DNA of 38,801 bases, from positions 1 through 38,801 of the forward strand of contig CALLUY010000060.1 of assembly GCA_938010615.1 (NCBI GenBank). Direction: 5' to 3'. Within the stretch, counting starts at the first letter, position 1, and the number at the start of each line of letters is the position of its first letter. This DNA is from an uncultured Pirellulaceae bacterium. GTDB lineage: Bacteria; Planctomycetota; Planctomycetia; Pirellulales; Pirellulaceae. A model generated the notes under the pieces. The model ran no database searches, was not told the origin of the DNA, and saw nothing but the letters and a program-made list of their open reading frames with translations. Below, one piece after another: positions 8,253 through 16,227 of the stretch. Position numbers and translations under genes: made by a program.

Positions 8253-9172
8253 TCCGCAACCTCCGATTTTTTTGAGGGCGGCTCGACCGTGACATCGGTG
8301 GCGCGGTGGATTTTGTCGTACACCGAACGTAAGCCGACTGGCTCGATCGTTACGTTTCGTAGCGGCATTTCGCCCAGCCATTTCAACACCGGCGAAAGGT
8401 CTCCTTGAGTTTCAATCAACACACGATCGTCTTTTTGAACGATGGTTGGTCTTTCCTGTGAAATAAGTTTGTCGGCGTGATCTGCAACGGTGACTTCGGT
8501 GGTCGCGCGGATTCGATGTTGCCATGACAAATCTTCCAGCGACTGTTGAAAGGCAAGTTTGCCAGTTTTCAAAATGGCAACGCGGTCGCAAACTTCTTCG
8601 ATCTCCGACAACACGTGTGACGAAAAGATCACTGTTTGGCCGCGCTTCTTGGCTTCCTTGATCAACTCCAGAACTTGTCCGCGAACGGTTGGGTCAAGAT
8701 TCGCTGTCGGTTCATCAAGTATTAGTAGCGGAGCTTCGACAGACAGGCAGATCGCCAGCGCCAATTTCTGACGCATGCCTGTCGACATCAGCCCAACCCA
8801 ACGGGAGACATCCAGCTCGAGTCGATCGGCAACTTGGAGGGCGTCGTCGAAAGATGCTCCGTCTCGCAAACCGGCGAACATTTTCAGCAGTCCCTTGGCT
8901 CGCATCGTGCGATACATTCTTGCATCGCCAGGCAGGTAGGACAGTTTCGCGTGCACGGCGACTCGGTCACGATAGCAATCCAGTCCGTCGACGGTCGCAT
9001 TGCCTGACGATGGTTTCAGGAAGCCCAGCAGGCACCGAATCAGCGTCGACTTGCCCGCGCCGTTGGGGCCTAGCAGGCCGAAAACTTCTCCTTGGTCGAT
9101 CTGTAAGCTCACGCTGTCGAGTGCCAGAAAGTCGCGATACCGCTTGCTCAATAATGTGGTTGTGACAGGCAA
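8249..9172 (-). CDS. ABC transporter ATP-binding protein
   Basis: The 307-residue ATPase has Walker A GPNGAGKST near residue 36, a degenerate signature STGMRQKLALA near 130, Walker B LLILDEPTANLDP near 150 and the switch histidine in SSHVLSEIEEV near 185. After about residue 215 comes the C-terminal domain common in ABC-2 exporter ATPases. The start is TTG at 9172, supported by AGGAG nine bases upstream; no in-frame ATG lies before the conserved LSKRYRDFLALDSV segment. It energises the overlapping permease. The gene is divergent from the TIM-barrel gene at 9303, and the 130-base gap holds promoters for both. Confidence 0.9.
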   Translation of the reverse strand: MPVTTTLLSKRYRDFLALDSVSLQIDQGEVFGLLGPNGAGKSTLIRCLLGFLKPSSGNATVDGLDCYRDRVAVHAKLSYLPGDARMYRTMRAKGLLKMFAGLRDGASFDDALQVADRLELDVSRWVGLMSTGMRQKLALAICLSVEAPLLILDEPTANLDPTVRGQVLELIKEAKKRGQTVIFSSHVLSEIEEVCDRVAILKTGKLAFQQSLEDLSWQHRIRATTEVTVADHADKLISQERPTIVQKDDRVLIETQGDLSPVLKWLGEMPLRNVTIEPVGLRSVYDKIHRATDVTVEPPSKKSEVAE

Positions 9173-9193
9173 GTCGGCTTGCTCCTGGTGGTG

Positions 9194-9222
9194 TTGTAAA
9201 ACTTTGGCATGTTCTCTATCTT
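9194..9222 (+). promoter_or_regulatory. Candidate promoter for the TIM-barrel gene
   Basis: TTGTAA (9194-9199) and TATCTT (9217-9222) are separated by 17 bases, about 80 bases before the GTG start at 9303. Consensus match is moderate and nothing else supports it. Confidence 0.3.
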
Positions 9223-9302
9223 CTCAGTTTGGCGACTGCCCGACCCGGCTGTCGTTACGTCATTTTTACGCCCAAATTGATTTGCGCAAAAGGAGTCTGC
9301 GT

Positions 9303-10058
9303 GTGTTTGTTGCCGCAACTACGCAATGCTATCCCGATCTGCCGCTTTCCGAGACGATCGAAAAGTTGGCCCATCTTGAATTCTCTCACATTGAATTGGG
9401 AGTTTACGAGAGCGGTAATCATCTGAAGCCGTCGGATATCAAGAATAACTTTGAAGCCGCTCTGGATACTTGCACCAACACCTGTCGCCTCGTGGTTACC
9501 GGGCTGGATTTACGCATCGAGGACCAGGGCGAAGAATATTTCGAGACTTTCACCAAGTGCTGTGAGCTGGCGAAGCTGGCCAAAATCGTTTCGCTGACAG
9601 TCCGAGCCAGTGAGCATGGTACGCCATTCAACGAAGAAGTTGAGCGTTACAAACGGTTGGTGAAAATCGCCGATGTGCATGGCGTCCGAGTTGGAATGCG
9701 GACTGAAGTCGGTCGATTGTCAGCAGACGTCGATACGGTCTCTGTGATTTGCGGTCACGTCAAAGGCATTGGCTTGGCGATGGACCCAAGTCACTATCAC
9801 TTTGGCAATCCTGAACCGCCAAACTATGAGAAGCTGTTGGGTTACGTGCATAACGTTTACTTGCGAGATTCAACGCCGGAAAATTTGCAGGTTCGCGTTG
9901 GTCAGGGGATCATCGACTACGGTCGATTGATTAACTTGCTTAGAAAAGAAAGTTTTCGTCGAACGCTTTGTGTGGACATTCAACCTCAAGCGGATGTGGA
10001 TCACGATGGCGAACTGAGAAAGCTGCGACTGTTGTTGGAAAGCTTGGTCTTGATCTAG
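9303..10058 (+). CDS. Sugar phosphate isomerase/epimerase-like TIM-barrel protein
   Basis: The 251-residue protein matches the xylose-isomerase-like / AP-endonuclease-2 TIM-barrel fold. Visible signatures are the early strand HIELGVYESGN with its metal-ligand Glu, a mid-barrel MRTEVG, the metal-binding MDPSHYHF, VHNVYLRDS, and the typical closing RVGQGIIDYGRL followed by the CVDIQPQ strand. The family isomerises or epimerises sugars and polyols using a divalent metal; the substrate here is unknown. I chose GTG at 9303 because AGGAG lies seven bases upstream and the protein then begins directly with the first barrel strand (FVAATTQ). Longer in-frame extensions run into the divergent ATPase gene and are not credible. 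Confidence 0.8.
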   Translation: MFVAATTQCYPDLPLSETIEKLAHLEFSHIELGVYESGNHLKPSDIKNNFEAALDTCTNTCRLVVTGLDLRIEDQGEEYFETFTKCCELAKLAKIVSLTVRASEHGTPFNEEVERYKRLVKIADVHGVRVGMRTEVGRLSADVDTVSVICGHVKGIGLAMDPSHYHFGNPEPPNYEKLLGYVHNVYLRDSTPENLQVRVGQGIIDYGRLINLLRKESFRRTLCVDIQPQADVDHDGELRKLRLLLESLVLI

Positions 10059-10184
10059 CATTCGATCTCATATTGCTTTGCCGGTAGTGGAACTCGTTGA
10101 GGACGACTTCCGCGACGATCTCAACCTGAAACCAAGTCGAGAACAAAGTACTGTCGGAAGATGAATCTCTAAGGCAACGAATCA

Positions 10185-11177
10185 ATGCAGGATGCGCCAG
10201 TAGATTCGGCTCCGAAAAAAGCCAACCGATTCGCGACGTTGGTTCGCTGGTTGCTGCGAACGGGAATGTGGGTTGCGATATTCGCTTACCTGTTTTCCTT
10301 TTTCGGTCAACGGTTCTTTTGGGCCGAATTGTTGACGAACTTCCGAGTCCAGTTCATGGTTCTGTTCGTCGTTTTGATTTTGCTTGCTCGCTTCGCGAAA
10401 GTCAGCAAGCTGTTGGCTGTTTGTCTTGCCATTGCCGTCGCCTGGTCGGGATGGGAATCGGGGCAATTCTATTTGCCTGCCCAACAACCTGCCGCTGGCG
10501 AAACGCTCGTTCGAGTGATGTCATTCAATGTGTTGGCGATCAATTCTGAATTTCAGTTGGCGATTGACGAAGTCCGCAAGCATGATCCAGACATGTTCGC
10601 GATCATCGAGTACGCAGGCATGTGGCATGAAGCTTTCGATGCGTTGAACGAAGATTATCCGCATCAGCATCGGGATCCTCGTTGGCACGGCTATGGCATT
10701 GCCATCTTCAGCAAAATTCCATTCGAACATGCGAAGTCAATTCCGCTGACCGAAGACGCGATTGACAATCCGGCTGCCGTGGTGACCGTTCGTATCGATG
10801 GACAGCCGGTACGGATTTTGGCCACTCATGTGATGTCGCCGACGAATCGATTTCGGCTTGAATTGCGGAACCGACAGTTCGAAGAAATTGCCGATCATCT
10901 CAATCAGGATTCGATCGAAACGATTCTTGTTGGCGACATGAATTGCAATCCAGCATCCCGATATCTTGCGAAGCTAATTCGCGACACGAACTTGCGCGAC
11001 AGTCGAAAAGGTTTTGGTTTGCATCCGAGTTGGCCAACTTTTGCGTGGCCGATGTCGACGCCGATTGACCATGTGTTGGTTTCAGAATCGATTCATGTGC
11101 ATGACCGGTTTCTTGGCGATGGCGGTGGCAGCGATCATCACCCTGTCATCATGGACTTCTCGATTCGGGCAAAATAG
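10185..11177 (+). CDS. Membrane-anchored endonuclease/exonuclease/phosphatase family protein
   Basis: The protein has 330 residues. Residues 20-95 contain three hydrophobic helices, and the rest is an EEP (DNase I-like) domain. Catalytic signatures are in order: SFNVLAIN near 113, the Glu in AIIEYAG near 141, GDMNCN near 248, TPIDHVLV near 295 and SDHHP at 316-320. This is the common 'YafD-like' layout, with the hydrolase probably outside the cytoplasmic membrane. Substrates in the family range from nucleic acids to phospholipids and inositol phosphates, so the reaction is left open. It follows the TIM-barrel gene on the same strand after 126 bases and may be co-transcribed. Confidence 0.85.
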   Translation: MQDAPVDSAPKKANRFATLVRWLLRTGMWVAIFAYLFSFFGQRFFWAELLTNFRVQFMVLFVVLILLARFAKVSKLLAVCLAIAVAWSGWESGQFYLPAQQPAAGETLVRVMSFNVLAINSEFQLAIDEVRKHDPDMFAIIEYAGMWHEAFDALNEDYPHQHRDPRWHGYGIAIFSKIPFEHAKSIPLTEDAIDNPAAVVTVRIDGQPVRILATHVMSPTNRFRLELRNRQFEEIADHLNQDSIETILVGDMNCNPASRYLAKLIRDTNLRDSRKGFGLHPSWPTFAWPMSTPIDHVLVSESIHVHDRFLGDGGGSDHHPVIMDFSIRAK

Positions 11178-11509
11178 CAGTGCCCCATTGCCATGTGGTC
11201 GCCTGATAGAAACCGAAGCGTAAGTTTTTAAGTTGCACACTGTTAGTCACGAAGTGACGACATGTTGTAGCCATGACCCCAAGTCCGTGGCTAGCGTTTC
11301 AACGGGATGATCACAAGCCAGAGGCTTATGCCACCGTGCAGGAGGCAAGCTTATGCCAAGACCAAGTGTCAATTGTGTCGATTGTCCGTCTTGGGACTGC
11401 AAACTGTTCTGCTTTTTACACGACCTTGCGGCCAGTATCAATTTCTCTGGTATTTACCGCGATCTCACATAAAATTGGGGAATACCTTGCAAAGTCCCAA
11501 ATAGAAAAA
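11178..11509. other. Repeat-rich spacer before the LEPR-XLL gene
   Basis: This 332-base gap has no convincing gene. It holds a copy of the GAAGCG...AAGTTGCACA repeat (11211-11239), a small hairpin GTCAC-GAA-GTGAC (11246-11258) and a second hairpin AAGCC-AGA-GGCTT followed by ATGCCA (11315-11333). A related GGC-AAGC-TTATGCCA block follows shortly after. The open frame through this region in phase with the downstream gene looks non-coding and should not be added to it. Confidence 0.55.
11211..11239 (+). repeat. GAAGCGTTAG/GTTGCACA dispersed repeat, copy 1
   Basis: AACCGAAGCGTAAG followed by TTTTTAAGTTGCACA is a slightly diverged copy of the element at 13846-13907 (plus strand) and 14051-14083 (minus strand), but without the internal hairpin of the second copy. 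All three copies border the LEPR-XLL gene. Confidence 0.6.
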
Positions 11510-13780
11510 ATGGTTGTGACCATGAAGCGACGTCGCCGCACAAAAACTGGAGCCAGTTACGGAGTCCTTGAGCCAAGACAACTTTTGGTCACGACAGGTC
11601 TGGCGCAATTCGATGGAGATGCGTCCATCGACACCGGCTTGATCGTCAATGGAAACTTCGACCAAGTCGATGTCGCGGACACGACATGGCAACGCACGGA
11701 CATCGCTGACCTTCCTGGCTGGAACCAAACCGCGGGTGCCAGCGACACCGTAACGTTAGTTGGCTTCAATGATTCGCCGCGCGGGACGGGCCTGCATCTC
11801 GATGAGCAGGCTGATGTTTTGGAATCCGTTTTTCAGGATGTCGACACGACTGATGGTCAGTTGTATACGCTCGCGTTCGATCTACGCGGACGCGCGGCCG
11901 GTGGCTCGGCAGATGCGTCAACCAATGATATTCGAGTGCTCTGGGATGGTGCTGAAGTTGGAACCTATCGAGCCATCACTACCTTTTGGCAGTCGTTCGC
12001 GGTAGACGTCGCGGGAGGCGCATCGGATCTGACGCGACTTGAAATTCAGGAAGTTGACGGCGCAGGCAACGACGGAATTGGGCCGACGATTGATAATGTG
12101 CGTTTGGTTCCCGTTACCGGTCAGACGGTTGAAAATGGAAGCTTTGAAAACAATGAAATCGGCGCTGTGGCCCAAGACGACATTCCGGGCTGGAGTGTCG
12201 TAGGCGAGGAAGGTGAGCGACTTGTCGATGTGCAAAACGGCGGCGGCAGTAATGGGGCTCGCTACTTGAATGTTGATCGACAGGCGACGAACTCAGATAT
12301 CGTGTTCACGGACATCGCAACGGAAGCTGGAGGGATTTACTTTCTGTCTTTCGATTTGCGATCGGAAAGCGGCACCGTCGGTGAAGACGAAGAGATGCGA
12401 ATCCGTTGGAACAATGAGTGGGTAGGGACGTACCGGGGCAATGCTGACTGGCAAAGTTTTGGTTTCACGGTTCGGGCCGATTCTGATTCGACTCGATTGG
12501 TCTTCCGTGAGCCGGGAGATTCGTTCACCGGTGATGGAAGCGGTCCGCTATTGGACAATATTCGCATTATGAAAGTTGTCCCGTCGATTGGCTTGGCGCT
12601 TAGCGATACTTCGGCATTCGAGTTCACTGAAAACGGTGACTCCGTTGATTTGGGTGCTCGAGTCCAAGAGATTACTTCGACGGTTGATGATGCGATTACC
12701 GGCGTCACGATTTCACTGCCGGCCTCAGCAGCAGCTACTGAATCATTGACTGTCGAAGCCACAACGAACGGAGTATTGGCCACGCAACGATCTGAGAACG
12801 GCACGCTGTCGATTACTGGTAATCGAACGACTCAGGAGTACGTCAATATTTTGAGAACGTTGCAATACGAAAACTCTTCCGACAATCCAACTGCTGGTTC
12901 GCGTGCCGTCACGATTCAAGTTAACGCCGGCGAAACCAGTTCTCCAACTTCAACGCTGACGGTCAATGTGACTCCTGTGAATGATGCTCCGGTGGTCGCA
13001 ACGATTGCCGATTCATCTGCTGTTGTTTCTGAGGCGTTTACGGTCCAGGCGACAGCGACAGATCCTGAGAACGATGTCCTCACATGGACAGTCACAGCGA
13101 CAGGAGACGCGATTTTGTCGACTGACGCACAGCCAACGGTTGATGCGGAAGGAAACGTTTCTTGGACTCCGGCACGAGACGGCAATGCTGAGTTGACGGT
13201 TCGCGCGACAGATTCAAGCGGCCTATTCGACGAACAAGCGTTTGATTTGAGTGTGACCGACGAAAGTGTGACGCTCGACACGGGCAGAATCCTTGTTAAT
13301 TCTGGAACTGACTTGCCCGATTTTGACCGGACTGCATTGGTTGATCCTGCGATTGGCGAAACGATTGCAGATTTTGAAGCTCAGACAATCAACGGCGGAA
13401 CGTTCAACAGTTTCGAGCCTGGGAAAGCACGAATCTACTCGATGCTTGCTCACTGGTGCGAATTCTGTAATCGTGAATTGCCAGAGATCGTGAGCTGGAT
13501 GGCTGAAACCGATCTTGGTGATGATGTTGAATTCGTAGCGGGGGCAGTGGCAGTGAGGCCAACTCAAAATAACTATCCGCCTTCGGATTGGCTGAACGAC
13601 GCTGGATTCAACGGAACGGTCATTGTCGACAACGAAGCTGCAAAATTGATGAGCATCATGGGAACTGGTAGTTTTCCGTTCCTCGTTGCGGTTGATGCAA
13701 ATGGTCGAGTGGTAGAACGGTTCGCTGGACAATCAACACGAGCACAATTCGATGCAGCATTGGCGGCAGTTCGAGGCTAA
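11510..13780 (+). CDS. Secreted LEPR-XLL protein with C-terminal thioredoxin (TlpA-like) domain
   Basis: The 756-residue protein begins MVVTMKRRRRTKTG, and LEPRQLL follows near residue 23, the LEPR-XLL N-terminal signature of planctomycete extracellular proteins. Two related beta-sandwich domains follow (about 45-200 and 205-360), each opening with NG-(N/S)-F, a GW motif and a 'Y-x-L-(A/S)-FDLR' strand, resembling DUF642/choice-of-anchor carbohydrate-binding folds. Residues 365-480 and 485-590 look like cadherin/Ig-like repeats (VNDAPVV). The last 160 residues are a thioredoxin fold with active site WCEFC and cis-proline loop GSFPFLV. An alternative ATG is at 11522. A plausible role is a cell-surface or matrix protein with redox activity; the redox partner is unknown. 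Confidence 0.8.
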   Translation: MVVTMKRRRRTKTGASYGVLEPRQLLVTTGLAQFDGDASIDTGLIVNGNFDQVDVADTTWQRTDIADLPGWNQTAGASDTVTLVGFNDSPRGTGLHLDEQADVLESVFQDVDTTDGQLYTLAFDLRGRAAGGSADASTNDIRVLWDGAEVGTYRAITTFWQSFAVDVAGGASDLTRLEIQEVDGAGNDGIGPTIDNVRLVPVTGQTVENGSFENNEIGAVAQDDIPGWSVVGEEGERLVDVQNGGGSNGARYLNVDRQATNSDIVFTDIATEAGGIYFLSFDLRSESGTVGEDEEMRIRWNNEWVGTYRGNADWQSFGFTVRADSDSTRLVFREPGDSFTGDGSGPLLDNIRIMKVVPSIGLALSDTSAFEFTENGDSVDLGARVQEITSTVDDAITGVTISLPASAAATESLTVEATTNGVLATQRSENGTLSITGNRTTQEYVNILRTLQYENSSDNPTAGSRAVTIQVNAGETSSPTSTLTVNVTPVNDAPVVATIADSSAVVSEAFTVQATATDPENDVLTWTVTATGDAILSTDAQPTVDAEGNVSWTPARDGNAELTVRATDSSGLFDEQAFDLSVTDESVTLDTGRILVNSGTDLPDFDRTALVDPAIGETIADFEAQTINGGTFNSFEPGKARIYSMLAHWCEFCNRELPEIVSWMAETDLGDDVEFVAGAVAVRPTQNNYPPSDWLNDAGFNGTVIVDNEAAKLMSIMGTGSFPFLVAVDANGRVVERFAGQSTRAQFDAALAAVRG

Positions 13781-13845
13781 AGCAGGTTTGGTGAAGCTGA
13801 TACAAGCCCGGGGCAATAGGGAATTGCCAAAGCCAGTAGTGTTAA

Positions 13846-13907
13846 TCACAACCCGAAGCGTTAGCGAGGTGCAGCTGGTACCTCGCTAACGCTCTTTGAA
13901 GTTGCAC
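13846..13907 (+). repeat. GAAGCGTTAG/GTTGCACA repeat, copy 2, with 13-bp internal hairpin
   Basis: CAACCCGAAGCGTTAG leads into a perfect 13-bp stem (13858-13870 with 13880-13892, loop GCAGCTGGT), then TTTGAAGTTGCACA. Compared with copies 1 and 3 the hairpin is an insertion at the same internal point, because the flanks match on both sides. Confidence 0.65.
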
Positions 13908-13972
13908 ATTTGAGACAAGATTTCGCATTCTAATTGATAAAACACGTGAAAATTAAAAAAGCGAAGCGTTCC

Positions 13973-14049
13973 AATACAAGCCCGACGCGCAAGCGAGGGA
14001 GCAGGAAATCCTGGGGAATATCCGCTCGCTTGCGCTTCGGGCTTGTATT
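13973..14049. repeat. Long inverted repeat ATACAAGCCCG...CGGGCTTGTAT
   Basis: The left arm 13973-13998 and right arm 14022-14049 pair over about 25 bases with a single mismatch, around a loop of roughly 23 bases. The core AAGCGCAAGCGAG is inverted in the right arm as CTCGCTTGCGCTT. A fragment of the same arm (ATACAAGCCCG) occurs at 13799-13809. It looks like a REP-type intergenic hairpin element. Confidence 0.65.
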
Positions 14050-14050
14050 T

Positions 14051-14083
14051 GTGCAACTTCAAAACTAACGCTTCGGGTTGCGA
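14051..14083 (-). repeat. GAAGCGTTAG/GTTGCACA repeat, copy 3 (inverted)
   Basis: On the minus strand this reads ATCGCAACCCGAAGCGTTAG then TTTTGAAGTTGCAC, nearly identical to the flanks of copy 2 but lacking its hairpin. With copy 2 it forms an inverted pair enclosing the long hairpin at 13973-14049. Confidence 0.65.
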
Positions 14084-14208
14084 TTTGCAGTATGAACTTG
14101 CGTACCCATCCGACTGGCGGAACCTTGGCGCGAACCATGCAATTCCCTGTTACGCCTCAGCTCGAATTGCCTTTGGACGAATCCAACTTACTCACGAAGG
14201 TCGCGATG

Positions 14209-16221
14209 CTATTCACGCACCGGCGTTTTAGCTTCGAACAACTTTAGCCTCTTGTTCATGGAGGCAATTGTTTTCTGGTCACCTTTGGCAGTTGCCAAAT
14301 CGATTGCCTTTTTCGTTATCGCAATCGCATTTTCGAAATCGCCATTTTCCGCGTGGGCCGCGGCCAACGTACTGAAGAAGCGATCGTCTTTGTATTGAGT
14401 CACCTCGCAAATTCGTGTTGCGACTTCAACCGCTCTCTTGCCGTCGCGGATTTGTTGGTCAGAATTCGTAGCAAGGATCCACGCCAGATTGTTTGCAGCC
14501 GCAAGTTGGCGAGGGTTTGCTTTAAAGGTGGCTTCAAAATGGTCAATCGCGGCACGATAGTCTTCTTTCCCCAGAGCTATTCGACCGAGCTGAAAGTTTA
14601 CACTTGGATGGTTGCCAGCAAGTTGCTTGACGGTGTCACAGTAGGGTTGGGCTTTGTCGAACTCTCCGACGGTTGCGAGATGACTGATCATAGCCAGAAG
14701 CACTGGGACCGACTTCGGGGCCAGTTTCAAAGCGGTTTCGCAATGTGCAAATCCTTCGTCCGGTTTGCCGTTGCGAAACGCGAGCATTGCCAATTCGTAA
14801 GCTGCTGCAGCACGCAGTCGATTGGTTTGCGGATCGATTTTGGATTGTGAAGTACCATCTTCGGCAGGCTTTGAAACTTCAAGGTAGTATTTCAGGAATG
14901 TCGCCGCATCCTCGGGACTACCGTCCTGCACGTAGACTCTTGCGACAGCGATTGGGTTTCCGTCGAGGTGCTCTTCCGACCAACGGCCAGGAAATGGCAC
15001 AGACAGCGCCATCGAGTTACGTCCTTTTGCGTCTAGCGTTTTCAGATCTTTGGCAACCTGATCTACTTCTAGCTTGCCTTTGTAAACGACGCGAAGCAAC
15101 CCATTCTGATCAACCAGAAAACTGACCGGCAGCGGAAGGTCTGCTCGAACATAAATTGCCTCAAGGTGTTTCTGATTGAGCGTACCGAGTAGTTTGGTTG
15201 TTGCGATGCCGGGAGTTCCCTTGAAATTGACTCGTTCGAGGATTTCTAATTGTTTCGAAATCGACGGACCACTGCCGGAGGTGGCCTCCTCGATGTTGAG
15301 CGCGATGATCTCAACGTTGCCAATGTCTGTCTCAGAAATCTCTTGCAGTTCCGCCAGGCACGGTGCGCACCAGCTCGCCCAGCACATGTACAGCGTCGGC
15401 CGCGAGGAAACTGGTTTTTTAGTGACGAGCTCTCCCGTCATGGATTTATACTGCAATTCACCGACTGATTGCGGCCAGCTAATCTTTAAGCGTCCTGTTG
15501 CTTTCAACGGAACGCCGGAGAGTGTTTTCGCGACAAGCGGAGCTTGATCCGCTGTTGCGGGTGGGATCTCCTTTGCGACTCTTTTCGATTGTGTCAGGAG
15601 CCAACGCTTATTCGCTGAAGGAATCGAAAAGGATTCGGGCTCTGTGGAGCCTGGCCAACGCACCGATACGGATTGGATCGATTCATCAGGTTGCATTCCA
15701 AAGTGCAACCAGTTCGAAGATTGGCTAAGGAAACTGTCGCCACCGTACAGCGTTTGGGATCGCTTTGTGGTTTCACCAGTTGCGTTTGCGAAAGTGGCTT
15801 CGACGCGTGCTCCATAGGCATCGCGCGGGCAATTGGCCGACGGAAGCCCTTCCAACTTGAACGCGAAATAGCTGTTCTTAGTTGGCGTGTCGTTTCGCAG
15901 AAAACGAATCCGTGGCGACGTGCGGTTGGTGATCCAAAGATCCAAATCGCCATCTTGGTCCCAGTCAGTGACGGCAATCGAACGGCTGTCATCGATGTGA
16001 TGCAGTGAACTTGCAGCAGAAACGTCAGCGAACTGGTCCTTACCGTTTGAGTCGGCCTGTCCCGTGTTCAAAAAGAAGCAGTTTCTTTCGTTCCCGCTGA
16101 ACGAACTTCCCGTCAAGATTCGCTGATTCAATGGTTCCCAAACGGACAGGTAATGATCAATGGCTGCTTGATCCGCATCCGCGGTAGTAGGTGATTGCGA
16201 CACGACCTGCCGCCAATACAT
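14209..16221 (-). CDS. C-terminal part of UGA-interrupted lipoprotein: FG-GAP blade, ASPIC/UnbV, TlpA thioredoxin, TPR
   Basis: If begun at ATG 16221 this part has 670 residues, but it has no signal peptide and opens in the middle of a conserved block (YWRQVVSQSP). In order it holds one FG-GAP calcium-loop repeat (DWDQDGDLDLW, about 85-95), an ASPIC/UnbV domain (about 133-210, with GGDSFLSQSSNWLHFG), a thioredoxin/TlpA domain (active site WCAPC near 285, cis-Pro in LPLPVSF) and TPRs from about 440 to 655. It is in the same frame as the upstream gene, separated only by TGA and one TCA codon. The two therefore most likely form one protein; thioredoxin modules of this kind normally work outside the cytoplasm. 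Separate translation by reinitiation at the ATG three bases after the stop is the alternative. Confidence 0.75.
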   Translation of the reverse strand: MYWRQVVSQSPTTADADQAAIDHYLSVWEPLNQRILTGSSFSGNERNCFFLNTGQADSNGKDQFADVSAASSLHHIDDSRSIAVTDWDQDGDLDLWITNRTSPRIRFLRNDTPTKNSYFAFKLEGLPSANCPRDAYGARVEATFANATGETTKRSQTLYGGDSFLSQSSNWLHFGMQPDESIQSVSVRWPGSTEPESFSIPSANKRWLLTQSKRVAKEIPPATADQAPLVAKTLSGVPLKATGRLKISWPQSVGELQYKSMTGELVTKKPVSSRPTLYMCWASWCAPCLAELQEISETDIGNVEIIALNIEEATSGSGPSISKQLEILERVNFKGTPGIATTKLLGTLNQKHLEAIYVRADLPLPVSFLVDQNGLLRVVYKGKLEVDQVAKDLKTLDAKGRNSMALSVPFPGRWSEEHLDGNPIAVARVYVQDGSPEDAATFLKYYLEVSKPAEDGTSQSKIDPQTNRLRAAAAYELAMLAFRNGKPDEGFAHCETALKLAPKSVPVLLAMISHLATVGEFDKAQPYCDTVKQLAGNHPSVNFQLGRIALGKEDYRAAIDHFEATFKANPRQLAAANNLAWILATNSDQQIRDGKRAVEVATRICEVTQYKDDRFFSTLAAAHAENGDFENAIAITKKAIDLATAKGDQKTIASMNKRLKLFEAKTPVRE

Positions 16222-16227
16222 TGATCA
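16194..16227 (-). other. In-frame UGA followed by SECIS-like hairpin
   Basis: The UGA (16227-16225) falls between codons for Asp-Asp-Leu and Ser-Met-Tyr-Trp. Seven bases later the mRNA can fold (16217-16194): AUUG pairs with CAAU, then a bulged G, then CGGC pairs with GUCG, closing a loop AGGUCGU. Bacterial SECIS elements sit just downstream of the UGA with a G in the first loop positions. From memory, the E. coli fdhF element also carries GCAGGUC at nearly the same distance from its UGA. The motif also encodes the Arg-Gln-Val of the protein, so coincidence is possible. Candidate recoding site, not established. Confidence 0.4.

Larger units (their letters stand above)
13781..14208. other. Intergenic hairpin-repeat cluster between convergent genes
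   Basis: No gene is visible in these 428 bases. From left to right there are: a short hairpin GGCAAT-AGGGA-ATTGCC (13812-13828), a full repeat copy with its internal hairpin (13846-13907), a long near-perfect hairpin starting ATACAAGCCCG (13973-14049) and an inverted repeat copy (14051-14083). About 125 plain bases then lead to the end of the minus-strand gene. The hairpins probably also act as terminators or RNA-stability elements for the two converging transcripts. Confidence 0.6.

Noticed and set aside
9000..9302. N-terminal extension of the TIM-barrel protein into the divergent ATPase gene
   Set aside because: It overlaps a well-supported gene on the other strand, and a strong AGGAG precedes the GTG at 9303.
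11273..11509. N-terminal extension of the LEPR-XLL protein from ATG 11273
   Set aside because: The added 79 residues have no signal or domain and run through repeat hairpins. The LEPR-XLL family starts with a short basic leader as at 11510 or 11522.
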